In this document: piece by piece, positions 17,764 to 25,696 of the stretch
How positions within the stretch are numbered: the stretch's first letter is position 1
Layout: every line of letters begins with the position of its first letter
Assembly (NCBI GenBank): GCA_023151185.1
Contig: JAKLJL010000001.1
Coordinates: forward strand, 744,001 to 808,000
Reading direction: 5' to 3'
DNA from: Bacteroidota bacterium
GTDB lineage: Bacteria; Bacteroidota; JABWAT01
DNA length: 64,000 nt
Translations under genes and position numbers: made by a program
The notes under the pieces: model-generated
Told to the model about the DNA's origin: nothing
The model's input: the letters and a program-made list of their open reading frames with translations, nothing else
The model's database searches: none

Positions 17764-18845
17764 TGTCACGATCTTTCTTGAAACTGGTTTTGGTTCAGTT
17801 CCGTGAATTTTTCCGGGAACCGGCCATTATTTTCTGGTCTATCATTTTTCCGGTTGCCATCGCCTCGACTCTGGGTGCTGCCTTTTCTGATAAGCCTGAA
17901 GTTCACCAAACGGTCGGCCTCGCCGGTGGAATTCCGGAAAAAGGCTCTTTTGGTGGATTACTGAAGTCGGGCCAAACAGACAACGCAGGCGGGGTGATTG
18001 TAAAAACCGGGTCGGAAGCCTCGGGAGAAATTATCCTTCACTTCAGAACAGTGTCACCTGATTCTGCGATTCTGCTGATGAAAAGAGGGATCATCCAGCT
18101 TTATGTCCTGAAGGAAACCGATTCCACAGTTTCCTTTCACTTTGACAAGGCGAATTCTGCTGCACAGCTTGCTTACCTGGCGATTCTATCTGGGATGAAC
18201 GGGAATGAAACCCAACGCCATTCTGTCGTGCCGATGACCCTGCCGGGAACCCGTTACATTGATTTTCTGATTCCCGGACTGATGATGTTCGGGGTCATGA
18301 ATTCCTTTTTATGGGGAATCGGTTTTTCCCTGATTGAATTCAGGATGAAAAAACTCCTCAGGCGGATGCTGGCAACGCCAATGAAACGCCATGAGTTTAT
18401 TCTTTCGGTAATGGTGGCCCGGTTGTTTCTGGCCATGATTGAAGCCGGGATTCTTCTTGGATTTAGCTGGTTCTTTTTCGGGATTTACCCGGAAGGAAGC
18501 TGGATCGCCGTCCTGTTGCTGTTCCTGACCGGCGCTTTTGCCTTTACCGGAATCTCACTCCTGATAGCAGCAAGAATTGAAAAAACCAATATCGGAATCG
18601 GGTTTATTAATGCTGTTTCAATGCCGATGATGGTTCTTTCCGGGATTTTCTTCAGTTACCACAACTTTCCGCCGTTTCTGGTGTCGGTGATCCAGTATTT
18701 GCCGCTGACACTTCTGGCTGATGCAACACGGGCAGTGTTTGTTGAAGGGGCCGGTCTTGGAGAGACACTCATACCGGTTACCCTTTTACTGGCAACCGGT
18801 ATGGTTACATTTCTTGGCGGATTGAGGTTATTCCGCTGGCACTGA
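17763..18845 (+). CDS. ABC-2 type transporter permease
   Basis: 360 residues. One membrane segment near residues 20-38 is followed by a ~130-residue extracytoplasmic part, then five to six hydrophobic segments from about residue 165 on. The IPGLMMFGVMNSFLWGIGFSL and LLRRMLATPMKRHEFI segments are typical of ABC-2 permeases with the large periplasmic loop (YhhJ/LinH type). It forms a homodimeric or self-paired channel with the ATPase encoded immediately upstream; the start codon overlaps that gene's stop. No HlyD-like adaptor or TolC gene is present in the window. Confidence 0.88.
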   Translation: MSRSFLKLVLVQFREFFREPAIIFWSIIFPVAIASTLGAAFSDKPEVHQTVGLAGGIPEKGSFGGLLKSGQTDNAGGVIVKTGSEASGEIILHFRTVSPDSAILLMKRGIIQLYVLKETDSTVSFHFDKANSAAQLAYLAILSGMNGNETQRHSVVPMTLPGTRYIDFLIPGLMMFGVMNSFLWGIGFSLIEFRMKKLLRRMLATPMKRHEFILSVMVARLFLAMIEAGILLGFSWFFFGIYPEGSWIAVLLLFLTGAFAFTGISLLIAARIEKTNIGIGFINAVSMPMMVLSGIFFSYHNFPPFLVSVIQYLPLTLLADATRAVFVEGAGLGETLIPVTLLLATGMVTFLGGLRLFRWH

Positions 18846-18853
18846 TCCGGTAA

Positions 18854-20059
18854 TCAGGCCAGTTTCACCAAATCGATAGCAATGATATTGGCGTTGAGTG
18901 ATTTTACTTTTTCAACCGTTCCCTGATGGGGTTCATCTGCCAGATTAATCCGGGCAACGGCAGCCTGAGCATCGGCAAACACAATGTTTTCCATTTCAAG
19001 TACGTTGATATTTTCAGCCTTAATTCCGTCCAGAACTGAAGCCAGTACACCAGGCTGATTCAAATGCCGGACGATAAGCCGCCAGGTGGCTGGAGATTTT
19101 ACCGACAGGTTTACAACATTGGGAACGTGGCCTGTTTCCTTGAATTCCCTGATGATCCTGACGGTTTCTGAGGCAATTGCTTCCTGTGCCTGATCGGTTG
19201 ATGCTCCAATGTGGTGGGTTCCGTAAACGCCCGGAAGCTGGACTACCGGATCTGTAAAGGCGGCCTCACTGGCATCCGGTTCATTGGCAAAGACATCAAG
19301 GCCTGCACGCAGCCCTTTTTCCCGGATGGCAGAACTTAGTGCATCCTGATCAATGATTTCACCCCGGGCGGTATTGATAAAGTAAGCCCCCTTTTTCATT
19401 GCATCAAAAAAGTCTTTTCCGATGATCCCACGGGTATCTTTTGACAGGGCCAGGTGAACACTGACCAGGTCTGAGTGACGGGCAACATCTCCCAGGGTTG
19501 GTGCAAAAGTAACCCCAAGTGCCGCTGCCTTTTCCTGAGTCAGGCTCCGGCTCCAGACTAAAACCGTCAGACCGAATGATTTCGCCCGGACGGCCATTTC
19601 CTTTCCGATATTTCCAAAACCAACCAGTCCCAGTGTTTTCCCGTAAATGCCTTTGGCTTTTGAATAGTCCTTTTTATTCCATTTCCCAGACCTGAGGTCT
19701 GCAACATTGTCCGGGATTCTCCGGTCCAGTCCAAGCAAGAGTCCGAATGCCAGTTCGGCAACAGCAATTGAATTTTTTCCCGGGCAGTTCGAAACGTAAA
19801 TTCCCTTCGAAGAGGCTGCCTGAACATCGATCGTATTGTATCCGGCACCAGCCCGGACTATCAGTTTAAGGGTCGAATTTTCCATCATCGGGGCCGTTAC
19901 CTTTGTTGAACGGACCACAAGGACATCAGGTGTGTTAGTCAGAATTGAGCGGGTCAGGGAATCGTCTTTAACATCCGGGTCGTAAATGACGGTGCATCCG
20001 GCCAGTTTTAATCCGTCCAGTCCGGACTGCTCAAATTTATCAGCAACAAGAACTTTCAT
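18854..20059 (-). CDS. serA: D-3-phosphoglycerate dehydrogenase
   Basis: 401 residues. The enzyme catalyses the first step of serine synthesis, NAD-dependent oxidation of 3-phosphoglycerate. The nucleotide-binding motif GLVGFGNIGKEM, the Arg of NTARGEIIDQDAL, the Glu of VFANEP and the catalytic His of YGTHHIGAST are present. A short C-terminal ACT domain (residues ~325-401, RLIVRHLNQPGVLASVLDGI) suggests serine feedback control. A GGAG box about 11 bases before the ATG is the likely ribosome-binding site. It is convergent with the ABC permease, with only 8 bases between them. Other 2-hydroxyacid dehydrogenases are possible, but the ACT domain favours SerA. Confidence 0.88.
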   Translation of the reverse strand: MKVLVADKFEQSGLDGLKLAGCTVIYDPDVKDDSLTRSILTNTPDVLVVRSTKVTAPMMENSTLKLIVRAGAGYNTIDVQAASSKGIYVSNCPGKNSIAVAELAFGLLLGLDRRIPDNVADLRSGKWNKKDYSKAKGIYGKTLGLVGFGNIGKEMAVRAKSFGLTVLVWSRSLTQEKAAALGVTFAPTLGDVARHSDLVSVHLALSKDTRGIIGKDFFDAMKKGAYFINTARGEIIDQDALSSAIREKGLRAGLDVFANEPDASEAAFTDPVVQLPGVYGTHHIGASTDQAQEAIASETVRIIREFKETGHVPNVVNLSVKSPATWRLIVRHLNQPGVLASVLDGIKAENINVLEMENIVFADAQAAVARINLADEPHQGTVEKVKSLNANIIAIDLVKLA

Positions 20060-20257
20060 GGTCGTGTATCTCCGTTTGGTTGGTCATGGTCAAAACTCAA
20101 TTTACGACACCAGGGTATTAATTTAAAGGGGTTCCGGAAAATTAATCCGCTGCTAATCCTTAGCCGGGAACAGTCAGTTAAAAATCTAATCTGCATTTTG
20201 AAAGCAGGACGGAATTTGAATTGAATTTCTTTATTTAATTCCTCATTTTCCTTAATT

Positions 20258-20467
20258 ATGAAACCAGAACCCACAATTCACAACACCTTTCAGGATTCAT
20301 TACAGAGTTTACTTGAACCGGTTAGGTCTAAGGCAACCGGTATTTTTGAAGAAATTCCGGTTCCATTCCGGAAAAACTGGTTTTATTCCCCGACCGGCGG
20401 GCAGTTTACGGCTGATCCCGAAATAATTTTATCAGACCTTCATCAATTTGCAGAAAGCCTTGTGTGA
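20258..20467 (+). CDS. Small protein translationally coupled to metF
   Basis: 69 residues, no recognised family. It starts with ATG at 20258 and ends in a GTGA overlap with the metF start, which is strong evidence for translation. The protein is soluble, with a Pro- and aromatic-rich centre (EEIPVPFRKNWFYSPTGGQF) and helical ends. No Cys or membrane segment is present. The position as first gene of the metF-chemoreceptor operon suggests a role with folate or methionine metabolism, but this is only context. Confidence 0.65.
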   Translation: MKPEPTIHNTFQDSLQSLLEPVRSKATGIFEEIPVPFRKNWFYSPTGGQFTADPEIILSDLHQFAESLV

Positions 20468-21321
20468 GAATTTCAGATATCCTTCAGAAGAAAACCCGAA
20501 CCTTTTCCTTTGAGTTTTTCCCGCCGAAAACAGATGCAGGATACCAGACTCTGTTCAATACCCTGAAAAAGCTTAAACCGCTGAACCCGGATTTTGTCTC
20601 GGTAACCTACGGTGCCGGTGGTTCAAACCGGCAGAATTCCTTTGATCTGGTAGACAAAATAAAAAATGAAATCGGCCTTGAGGTGATGGCTCATTTTACC
20701 TGTGTCGGGCATTCGGTCACTGACCTTCAGCCCTCTCTCGATGAACTGAAACGCAGGGGTATTGATAACATCCTGGCACTGAGAGGTGATCCGCCCAAAA
20801 ACCAGCCTGACTGGTCTCCGTCACCGGATTCTTACCAGTTTGCCTCTGACCTGGTGAGGCACATCCGGATCGGAGGACATTTTTGTATTGGAGTTGCCGG
20901 TTATCCTGAAGTTCATCCGCAGGCAGAAAGCCGTCAGAAAGATCTTGAAAACCTGAAGCGAAAGGTGGATGAAGGGGCCGATTTTGTCATCACCCAGCTT
21001 TTCTTTAATAACGAGGATTATTTCCGGTTTGTAGATGACGCTGCAAAAGTCGGGGTTTTTTGCCGGATTATCCCCGGAATTATGCCGATTACGGCTTACA
21101 GCCAGATTAAACGTTTTTCCGAAATGGGAGGAGCCAAGGTTCCGGAGTCACTGGTGACTTCTTTAACCGAAGTTGAAACAGATGCAACTGAAGTGGCCCT
21201 TGTCGGTCTTGAATATGCCATGAACCAATGCCGGAATCTGCTTGACCGCGGTGCTCCCGGACTTCATTTCTACACCCTGAACAAATCTGCCGCCACACGG
21301 CTGATTTTTGAGAATCTGTGA
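20464..21321 (+). CDS. metF: 5,10-methylenetetrahydrofolate reductase
   Basis: 285 residues, the length of bacterial MetF. This FAD enzyme reduces 5,10-methylene-THF to 5-methyl-THF, the methyl donor for methionine synthesis. The N-terminal SFEFFPPKT with the catalytic Glu, FVSVTYGAGGS and HFTCVGHS are hallmarks, followed by ILALRGDPP and DFVITQLFF. The start is GTG at 20464, overlapping the previous stop by four bases. Seven bases separate it from the downstream chemoreceptor, so the operon links one-carbon metabolism to a sensor pair. Confidence 0.95.
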   Translation: MRISDILQKKTRTFSFEFFPPKTDAGYQTLFNTLKKLKPLNPDFVSVTYGAGGSNRQNSFDLVDKIKNEIGLEVMAHFTCVGHSVTDLQPSLDELKRRGIDNILALRGDPPKNQPDWSPSPDSYQFASDLVRHIRIGGHFCIGVAGYPEVHPQAESRQKDLENLKRKVDEGADFVITQLFFNNEDYFRFVDDAAKVGVFCRIIPGIMPITAYSQIKRFSEMGGAKVPESLVTSLTEVETDATEVALVGLEYAMNQCRNLLDRGAPGLHFYTLNKSAATRLIFENL

Positions 21322-21328
21322 GTTACTG

Positions 21329-22906
21329 ATGAAACGGGATGCCCTGATCCGAAGAACCATTTTTCTCTCAATTCCCCTGTTCCTCTGGGGGATTTCGGTC
21401 TGGTTTTTTTCGGGATCTTACCTGGATCAGGCTGTTGTACATCTGGGACGGATCAGTAACTGGGCCTCATTCATGCTCCGGAATGACCCGGTCTACCATC
21501 AGGCAAAATCGGCCAAAGAGCTGTCCTATATCCCCATATCCACAAAAAAGGCATTTAACTCGTATGTTATCAAATTTCCCATCTCTTTTTACGGATTTTA
21601 TAATACCGAGAAATTTCTAAGGGTCAGATCACCGCTTTCTGAACTGAAAAGCCTGCCGGAAATGCTGGAGTGGGAACCACCAATTTATGTGGATGGCGAT
21701 TCGATCAGATGGGCTAAGGGAGTTACCGCAGAAAATACCACGGTCGTGTACGTCCGTTCAGATCTTAGCACAGCACCTGGCAAACAGATAAGTCTGATTC
21801 TTTCTCAGGAACTGGCCGATTATGACGAGGTTTTCTGGTTATTTTTCTGGGGGTCAGCCGTATTCTTCCTTGTCGTTTCGATTGTGGCTGTTTCATCCTA
21901 CAAATACACAACGGGTACCCTGATTTCACAAATCAGTAAGCTGAACCGGGCAGTCAGGCCCGGGACTTCAGGCAACATCGCCATTCCGTCAGAATTGCTG
22001 GATTCCCGGTTTGATCAGGTAAAAGGTCTTGCAGATGCTCTGAACTCTGCATTTCTTGCCCAGGCTGAACTCAGTCACAAAATTCAGACAACCGGTCATG
22101 AACTGATTGCCCAGGCAGACTATCTGAACCAGTTTATAACTGGTCAGCAGAAATCGTTCAACGAGTTTAGTCTGAACCTGTCAGAAGTCAGCGCCTCGGC
22201 CAATCAGATTGCCAAATCATCCGAAAATATCACAGCCCTGGCAAGAACCATCAACTCGCAGACTCAGGAAAATAAACGGAAAATTGATTCTGCCAGCCTT
22301 ACCATGACAGACATGGTTACCCGGATGGATAAAATTCAGGAAAATACCGCAGCGTTTCTGGAATTGCTTCAGAAAAATATTGAGGAAATTGAGGCGATTA
22401 CCCGCATTGCAGATGTGATCAACCAGATGAATGAAAACCTGAAACTGATCAGTTTCAATGCCCAGCTTGAGGCAGCCGGTGACCGTAAGCAGATCCTCCG
22501 CTTCCAGGTTGTCGCCGAAGAAGTCAGGGATCTGGCCAAAAATGTTGAAGAAACTCTGAAAAAGATCAAACATCAACTTGCCGATATTATTGATAAAAGC
22601 CGGGAATCCGGGGTAATTTTCTCGGATGTGAACCAGTTGGTTGCCGAAGGAACCCATAAACTGCATGATGTGGAATCGGTCATTCAGGTTCTTGAAAAGT
22701 CACATACCCAAACCCTGAAATCGGTTAAAACGATTACAACCTCTGCTGCCGAACAGCTTTCTGCCCTTTCCCAGATTGCTCAGGCTATGAACCAGATGAG
22801 GATGGATTCTGATCATTTAAGTCAGTCGATTACCCATCTTTCCGGAAGAACCCGGGAACTGAAACAAAACGGTCAGAATCTGGCCGATTTAATGACGGAG
22901 CTCTGA
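21329..22906 (+). CDS. Divergent methyl-accepting chemotaxis-like transducer
   Basis: 525 residues from the ATG at 21329; the track's TTG at 21308 lies inside metF. Membrane segments at about residues 8-26 and 168-190 flank a ~140-residue extracytoplasmic sensor domain of unknown type. The cytoplasmic part is a long coiled coil. Its tip SFNAQLEAAGDRKQILRF followed by QVVAEEVRDLAKNV aligns with the chemoreceptor hairpin, but the usual GRGF is changed. No HAMP domain is obvious beyond a short linker. The stop codon abuts the ATG of the PhnD-like lipoprotein. A receptor that reads this binding protein is likely. No che genes are in the window. Confidence 0.8.
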   Translation: MKRDALIRRTIFLSIPLFLWGISVWFFSGSYLDQAVVHLGRISNWASFMLRNDPVYHQAKSAKELSYIPISTKKAFNSYVIKFPISFYGFYNTEKFLRVRSPLSELKSLPEMLEWEPPIYVDGDSIRWAKGVTAENTTVVYVRSDLSTAPGKQISLILSQELADYDEVFWLFFWGSAVFFLVVSIVAVSSYKYTTGTLISQISKLNRAVRPGTSGNIAIPSELLDSRFDQVKGLADALNSAFLAQAELSHKIQTTGHELIAQADYLNQFITGQQKSFNEFSLNLSEVSASANQIAKSSENITALARTINSQTQENKRKIDSASLTMTDMVTRMDKIQENTAAFLELLQKNIEEIEAITRIADVINQMNENLKLISFNAQLEAAGDRKQILRFQVVAEEVRDLAKNVEETLKKIKHQLADIIDKSRESGVIFSDVNQLVAEGTHKLHDVESVIQVLEKSHTQTLKSVKTITTSAAEQLSALSQIAQAMNQMRMDSDHLSQSITHLSGRTRELKQNGQNLADLMTEL

Positions 22907-23803
22907 ATGACCCCCTATTTTTCTCTCACGTCATTTTTTCTCGCAGGACTTTTCCTGTTGTCCTCCTGCCGGCAGGAGAAAAAGGAGCTTACTTTTGGTT
23001 TCATCCCGGCAAGCCAGATCGAAGAAGTTGAAATTGTTGGTGACAGTCTCTGTTCAGAACTCTCTGCCCGGACGGGATTGGACATCCATGCTTTTGTTGC
23101 TCCTGATTATTCATCCCTGATCGAAGCGATCCGGACCCGCCACGTGGATTTGGCCTGGCTTGCACCGATGAGTTTTGTTGAAGCTGAGCAGGTGGTTGCG
23201 CAAAAACCGCTTCTGACCTCAGTCAGGCAGGGAAACCCCTTTTTTTATGCAGCTTTGTTTGTCAGAACCGATTCGGGAATCCGGTCGGTTGGGGATATGA
23301 AAGGCAAACGGATGGGCTGGACCGACCCGACCAGTACAGCCGGCCGGATTTTCCCTGAATTCGAATTACGGAAAATGGGAATTGACCCCGGGGTATTTTT
23401 CTCGGAAATCCGGTATGTTGGCGGACATGACCGTGCAGTCCGTGCAGTACTTGAGGGTGATGTTGATGTAGCCGCAAGTTTTGCCAATGATACACTGAAC
23501 CATGACAATGCCTGGCATCAGTTTTTAAAGGAATCAGGGCAGGTATCGTCCATCCGGCCGGTTTTATATACGAAACCGATTCCGGGTGATGTGATTACCT
23601 GTTCACTGCCGGTTTTTGAAAAAAGGGGAGAAGAGGTTGAACGGCTGATAGCTGAACTCAAGGCATTTTCTGAAACACCGGCGGGGAAACGCCTGATCAG
23701 AAAACTCAACCGGACCGATTCTTTAGTCCCGGTCCGGCTGGAAATGTATGAAACAGTCAGGGAAGCTGCAAAACTGGTTTTAAACCAGGGTGCCGGTCAC
23801 TGA
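22907..23803 (+). CDS. PhnD-like phosphate/phosphonate-type substrate-binding lipoprotein
   Basis: 298 residues. The N-terminus has a lipobox (LFLLSSC, Cys near residue 22), so the protein is a membrane-anchored lipoprotein. The mature part is a type II periplasmic binding fold of the PhnD/TauA-like group: FGFIPAS, VDLAWLAPMSF, GKRMGWTDPTSTAGR, VGGHDRAVRAVLEGDVDVAAS. Members bind phosphonate, phosphite, phosphate or other small anions. No ABC permease or ATPase follows. Instead the gene directly follows the chemoreceptor without any spacer, so it probably delivers ligand information rather than ligand. Its 3' end overlaps the opposing thioredoxin gene by 7 bases. Confidence 0.85.
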   Translation: MTPYFSLTSFFLAGLFLLSSCRQEKKELTFGFIPASQIEEVEIVGDSLCSELSARTGLDIHAFVAPDYSSLIEAIRTRHVDLAWLAPMSFVEAEQVVAQKPLLTSVRQGNPFFYAALFVRTDSGIRSVGDMKGKRMGWTDPTSTAGRIFPEFELRKMGIDPGVFFSEIRYVGGHDRAVRAVLEGDVDVAASFANDTLNHDNAWHQFLKESGQVSSIRPVLYTKPIPGDVITCSLPVFEKRGEEVERLIAELKAFSETPAGKRLIRKLNRTDSLVPVRLEMYETVREAAKLVLNQGAGH

Positions 23804-24366
23804 AGTTTTTTCAGGAAATCAATGACTGACGGATCGTCCCATTGGGCAGATCCAAGGTGGAATGCAGCAAGTTTTCCTTCCTTATCGATAATGTAGGTTG
23901 CAGGAATGCCCTCTGTCATGAAATCTGAAGGATATTCACCTTCGGCCAGAAATGCGGGTAACCGGCTGTCAATCGGTTTAAAGAATGAAGTAACCTCATC
24001 GGCTGATTCATTCGAGACCAGCAGAAATTTGACATCAAGTCCCTGCTCTGTCAGTTTTTCAATAGAAGGCAGTTCCATTTTGCACGGCGGGCACCAGGTT
24101 GCCCAGAGATTCAGGAAAATCACTTTTCCCTTGAAATCAGACAGAAGGACTTTTTCACCGGCCAGAGTTTTTAATTCCCAGTTCAGTTCAACCGGCTGAC
24201 CTGATTTTGGGTGGGTTCCCGGTGACAGATCCGGGGATCCAAGCCCGGAGATATACTCCATTTTGGTTTTATTGTCACCCGGAACTGTCTGGTCCGAATT
24301 TTTATCACAGGCGGTTACCAGAGCAAGAGTAAAAAAAGCTAGTAAAGACAAACGAAAAGCAGACAT
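23797..24366 (-). CDS. TlpA/ResA-like thioredoxin lipoprotein
   Basis: 189 residues from the ATG at 24366. The longer track ORF adds 80 residues that run into the divergent gene and lack a signal. From 24366 there is a lipoprotein signal (MSAFRLSLLAFFTLALVTAC). The thioredoxin fold carries FLNLWATWCPPCKMELPS with the CPPC redox pair, and the cis-Pro region GIPATYIIDKEG. Such proteins reduce disulfides outside the cytoplasm, for example in cytochrome c maturation. A well-formed TTTG-N19-TAATTTTG promoter and GGAG box lie upstream. Confidence 0.88.
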   Translation of the reverse strand: MSAFRLSLLAFFTLALVTACDKNSDQTVPGDNKTKMEYISGLGSPDLSPGTHPKSGQPVELNWELKTLAGEKVLLSDFKGKVIFLNLWATWCPPCKMELPSIEKLTEQGLDVKFLLVSNESADEVTSFFKPIDSRLPAFLAEGEYPSDFMTEGIPATYIIDKEGKLAAFHLGSAQWDDPSVIDFLKKLQ

Positions 24367-24390
24367 TGGGTTGGTTCTCCTTAAAAATGC

Positions 24391-24421
24391 CAAAATTACA
24401 CACTGAACATTCCGAAACAAA
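24391..24421 (-). promoter_or_regulatory. Bacteroidota-type promoter of the TlpA-like gene
   Basis: Read on the minus strand it is TTTG, 19 bases, TAATTTTG, an exact fit to the TTTG/TAnnTTTG consensus of the Bacteroidota primary sigma factor. It lies 25-55 bases before the start codon. Confidence 0.65.
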
Positions 24422-24433
24422 CCGGAGGGGAAT

Positions 24434-25696
24434 TTGGGTATCGCAGTTACCCTGACCGGAAATCTGGTTTTTGAAAACAAAATTGAACGGAAAACGGTAT
24501 TTTTCTCTTCGGAAACCGGACTTATTGAACAGATCACCGATCCGGTTTCCCAACCGGATGTGGAGTATTCAGAAGATTGTCTGGTTTTTCCGGGATTTGG
24601 AGACATTCACATTCATGCCCGGGAGGATGTAACGGGTAAACACGTTTACAAGGAAGATTTTTTTTCCGCCGGCATGGCGGCACTGAATGGCGGTGTCGTT
24701 CATGTTGCGGATATGCCCAATAATCCCGTTCCGCCAACCGATGAGCCGACTTATCAGTCCAAACAGGATCTAACCCAAAAATCACCGGTTCACATCACCC
24801 TCTACGCCGGTATCGGACCGGAAACCAGGCCACTCAAGTATCCGGTGCCCTACAAGGTCTTTATGGGACCTTCAATTGGCGAACTATTCTTTAAATCCAA
24901 TGAAAGTCTGGAGGAAACCATCAGGCAGTATGAAGGCCAGTCTGTCAGTTTTCATTGCGAGGATCCCGAAATTCTTGAGGCCTGCAAAAGTCAGCCCGAT
25001 CATGAAGACCGCAGGCCGGTTTCAGCAGAGATTACCGCAACCGGATTTGCCATTTACCTGATTGAAAGATACAGGCTAAAAGGGAAACTGTGTCATTATT
25101 CTTCAGGTGAGGGCCTTCGTTCGATTATTTCTGCCCGGAAGGCGGGACTTCCGGTTACCTGTGAAGTCACACCAACCCATCTCTTTTTTGACCGGACCTT
25201 CATTACCCCAGAAAACCACCGGTGGCTTCAGATGAACCCACCCCTGCGTTCACCAGAAGACAGGAAAATTTTACTCGATGCAGTAAGGTCGGGTCTGATT
25301 GACTACCTCGCCACTGATCATGCTCCGCACAGCAGGGAAGAAAAGGAAAAGGGAATTTCGGGAGTTTCTCACCTGGATACCTATGGCGCATTTGTAACCT
25401 GGTTGATGAAGTCTGAATCTGTTTCTGCAGAAACCATCCGGAAAATCTGCAGTGAAAATCCGGGTCAATTCGTTAATCCATACCTGAATTCACGGTACGG
25501 ATTGGGTTTTGGGAGGATTTCACCCGGTTGGTCAGCAAGTTTTTCGGTAATTAATTTTAAAAAACCCTATCTTGTTTCGAAAGATAAAATCAAATCCAGG
25601 TCCGGATGGTCACCGTTTGAAGGAATGACTTTTCCCGGTTCAGTCGAAGATGCCTGGTTTCACGGACGCCGCCGCCACCAATTCGGGGAATTCTGA
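24434..25696 (+). CDS. Dihydroorotase or close cyclic amidohydrolase
   Basis: 420 residues. The amidohydrolase metal site is visible: His59 and His61 in GDIHIHARED, a Lys in PYKVFMGPS at the bridging-lysine position, His in SFHCED, His in CHYSS and Asp in ATDHAPHSREE. MPNNPVPPT corresponds to the substrate loop of dihydroorotases. The family closes carbamoyl-aspartate to dihydroorotate in pyrimidine synthesis. The start is TTG with a very strong GGAGGGG six bases before it. No other pyr gene is nearby. The stop overlaps the start of the M14 peptidase gene (TGATG), so the two are translated together. Confidence 0.85.
   Translation: MGIAVTLTGNLVFENKIERKTVFFSSETGLIEQITDPVSQPDVEYSEDCLVFPGFGDIHIHAREDVTGKHVYKEDFFSAGMAALNGGVVHVADMPNNPVPPTDEPTYQSKQDLTQKSPVHITLYAGIGPETRPLKYPVPYKVFMGPSIGELFFKSNESLEETIRQYEGQSVSFHCEDPEILEACKSQPDHEDRRPVSAEITATGFAIYLIERYRLKGKLCHYSSGEGLRSIISARKAGLPVTCEVTPTHLFFDRTFITPENHRWLQMNPPLRSPEDRKILLDAVRSGLIDYLATDHAPHSREEKEKGISGVSHLDTYGAFVTWLMKSESVSAETIRKICSENPGQFVNPYLNSRYGLGFGRISPGWSASFSVINFKKPYLVSKDKIKSRSGWSPFEGMTFPGSVEDAWFHGRRRHQFGEF

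Noticed and set aside
20060-20257. SAM-type riboswitch upstream of metF operon
   Set aside because: I searched for SAM-I/SAM-II/SAH-like conserved cores and saw none; only ordinary AT-rich promoter-like sequence.
24367-24606. 80-residue N-terminal extension of the TlpA-like ORF
   Set aside because: It would bury the lipoprotein signal and runs across the promoter and into the divergent dihydroorotase gene.
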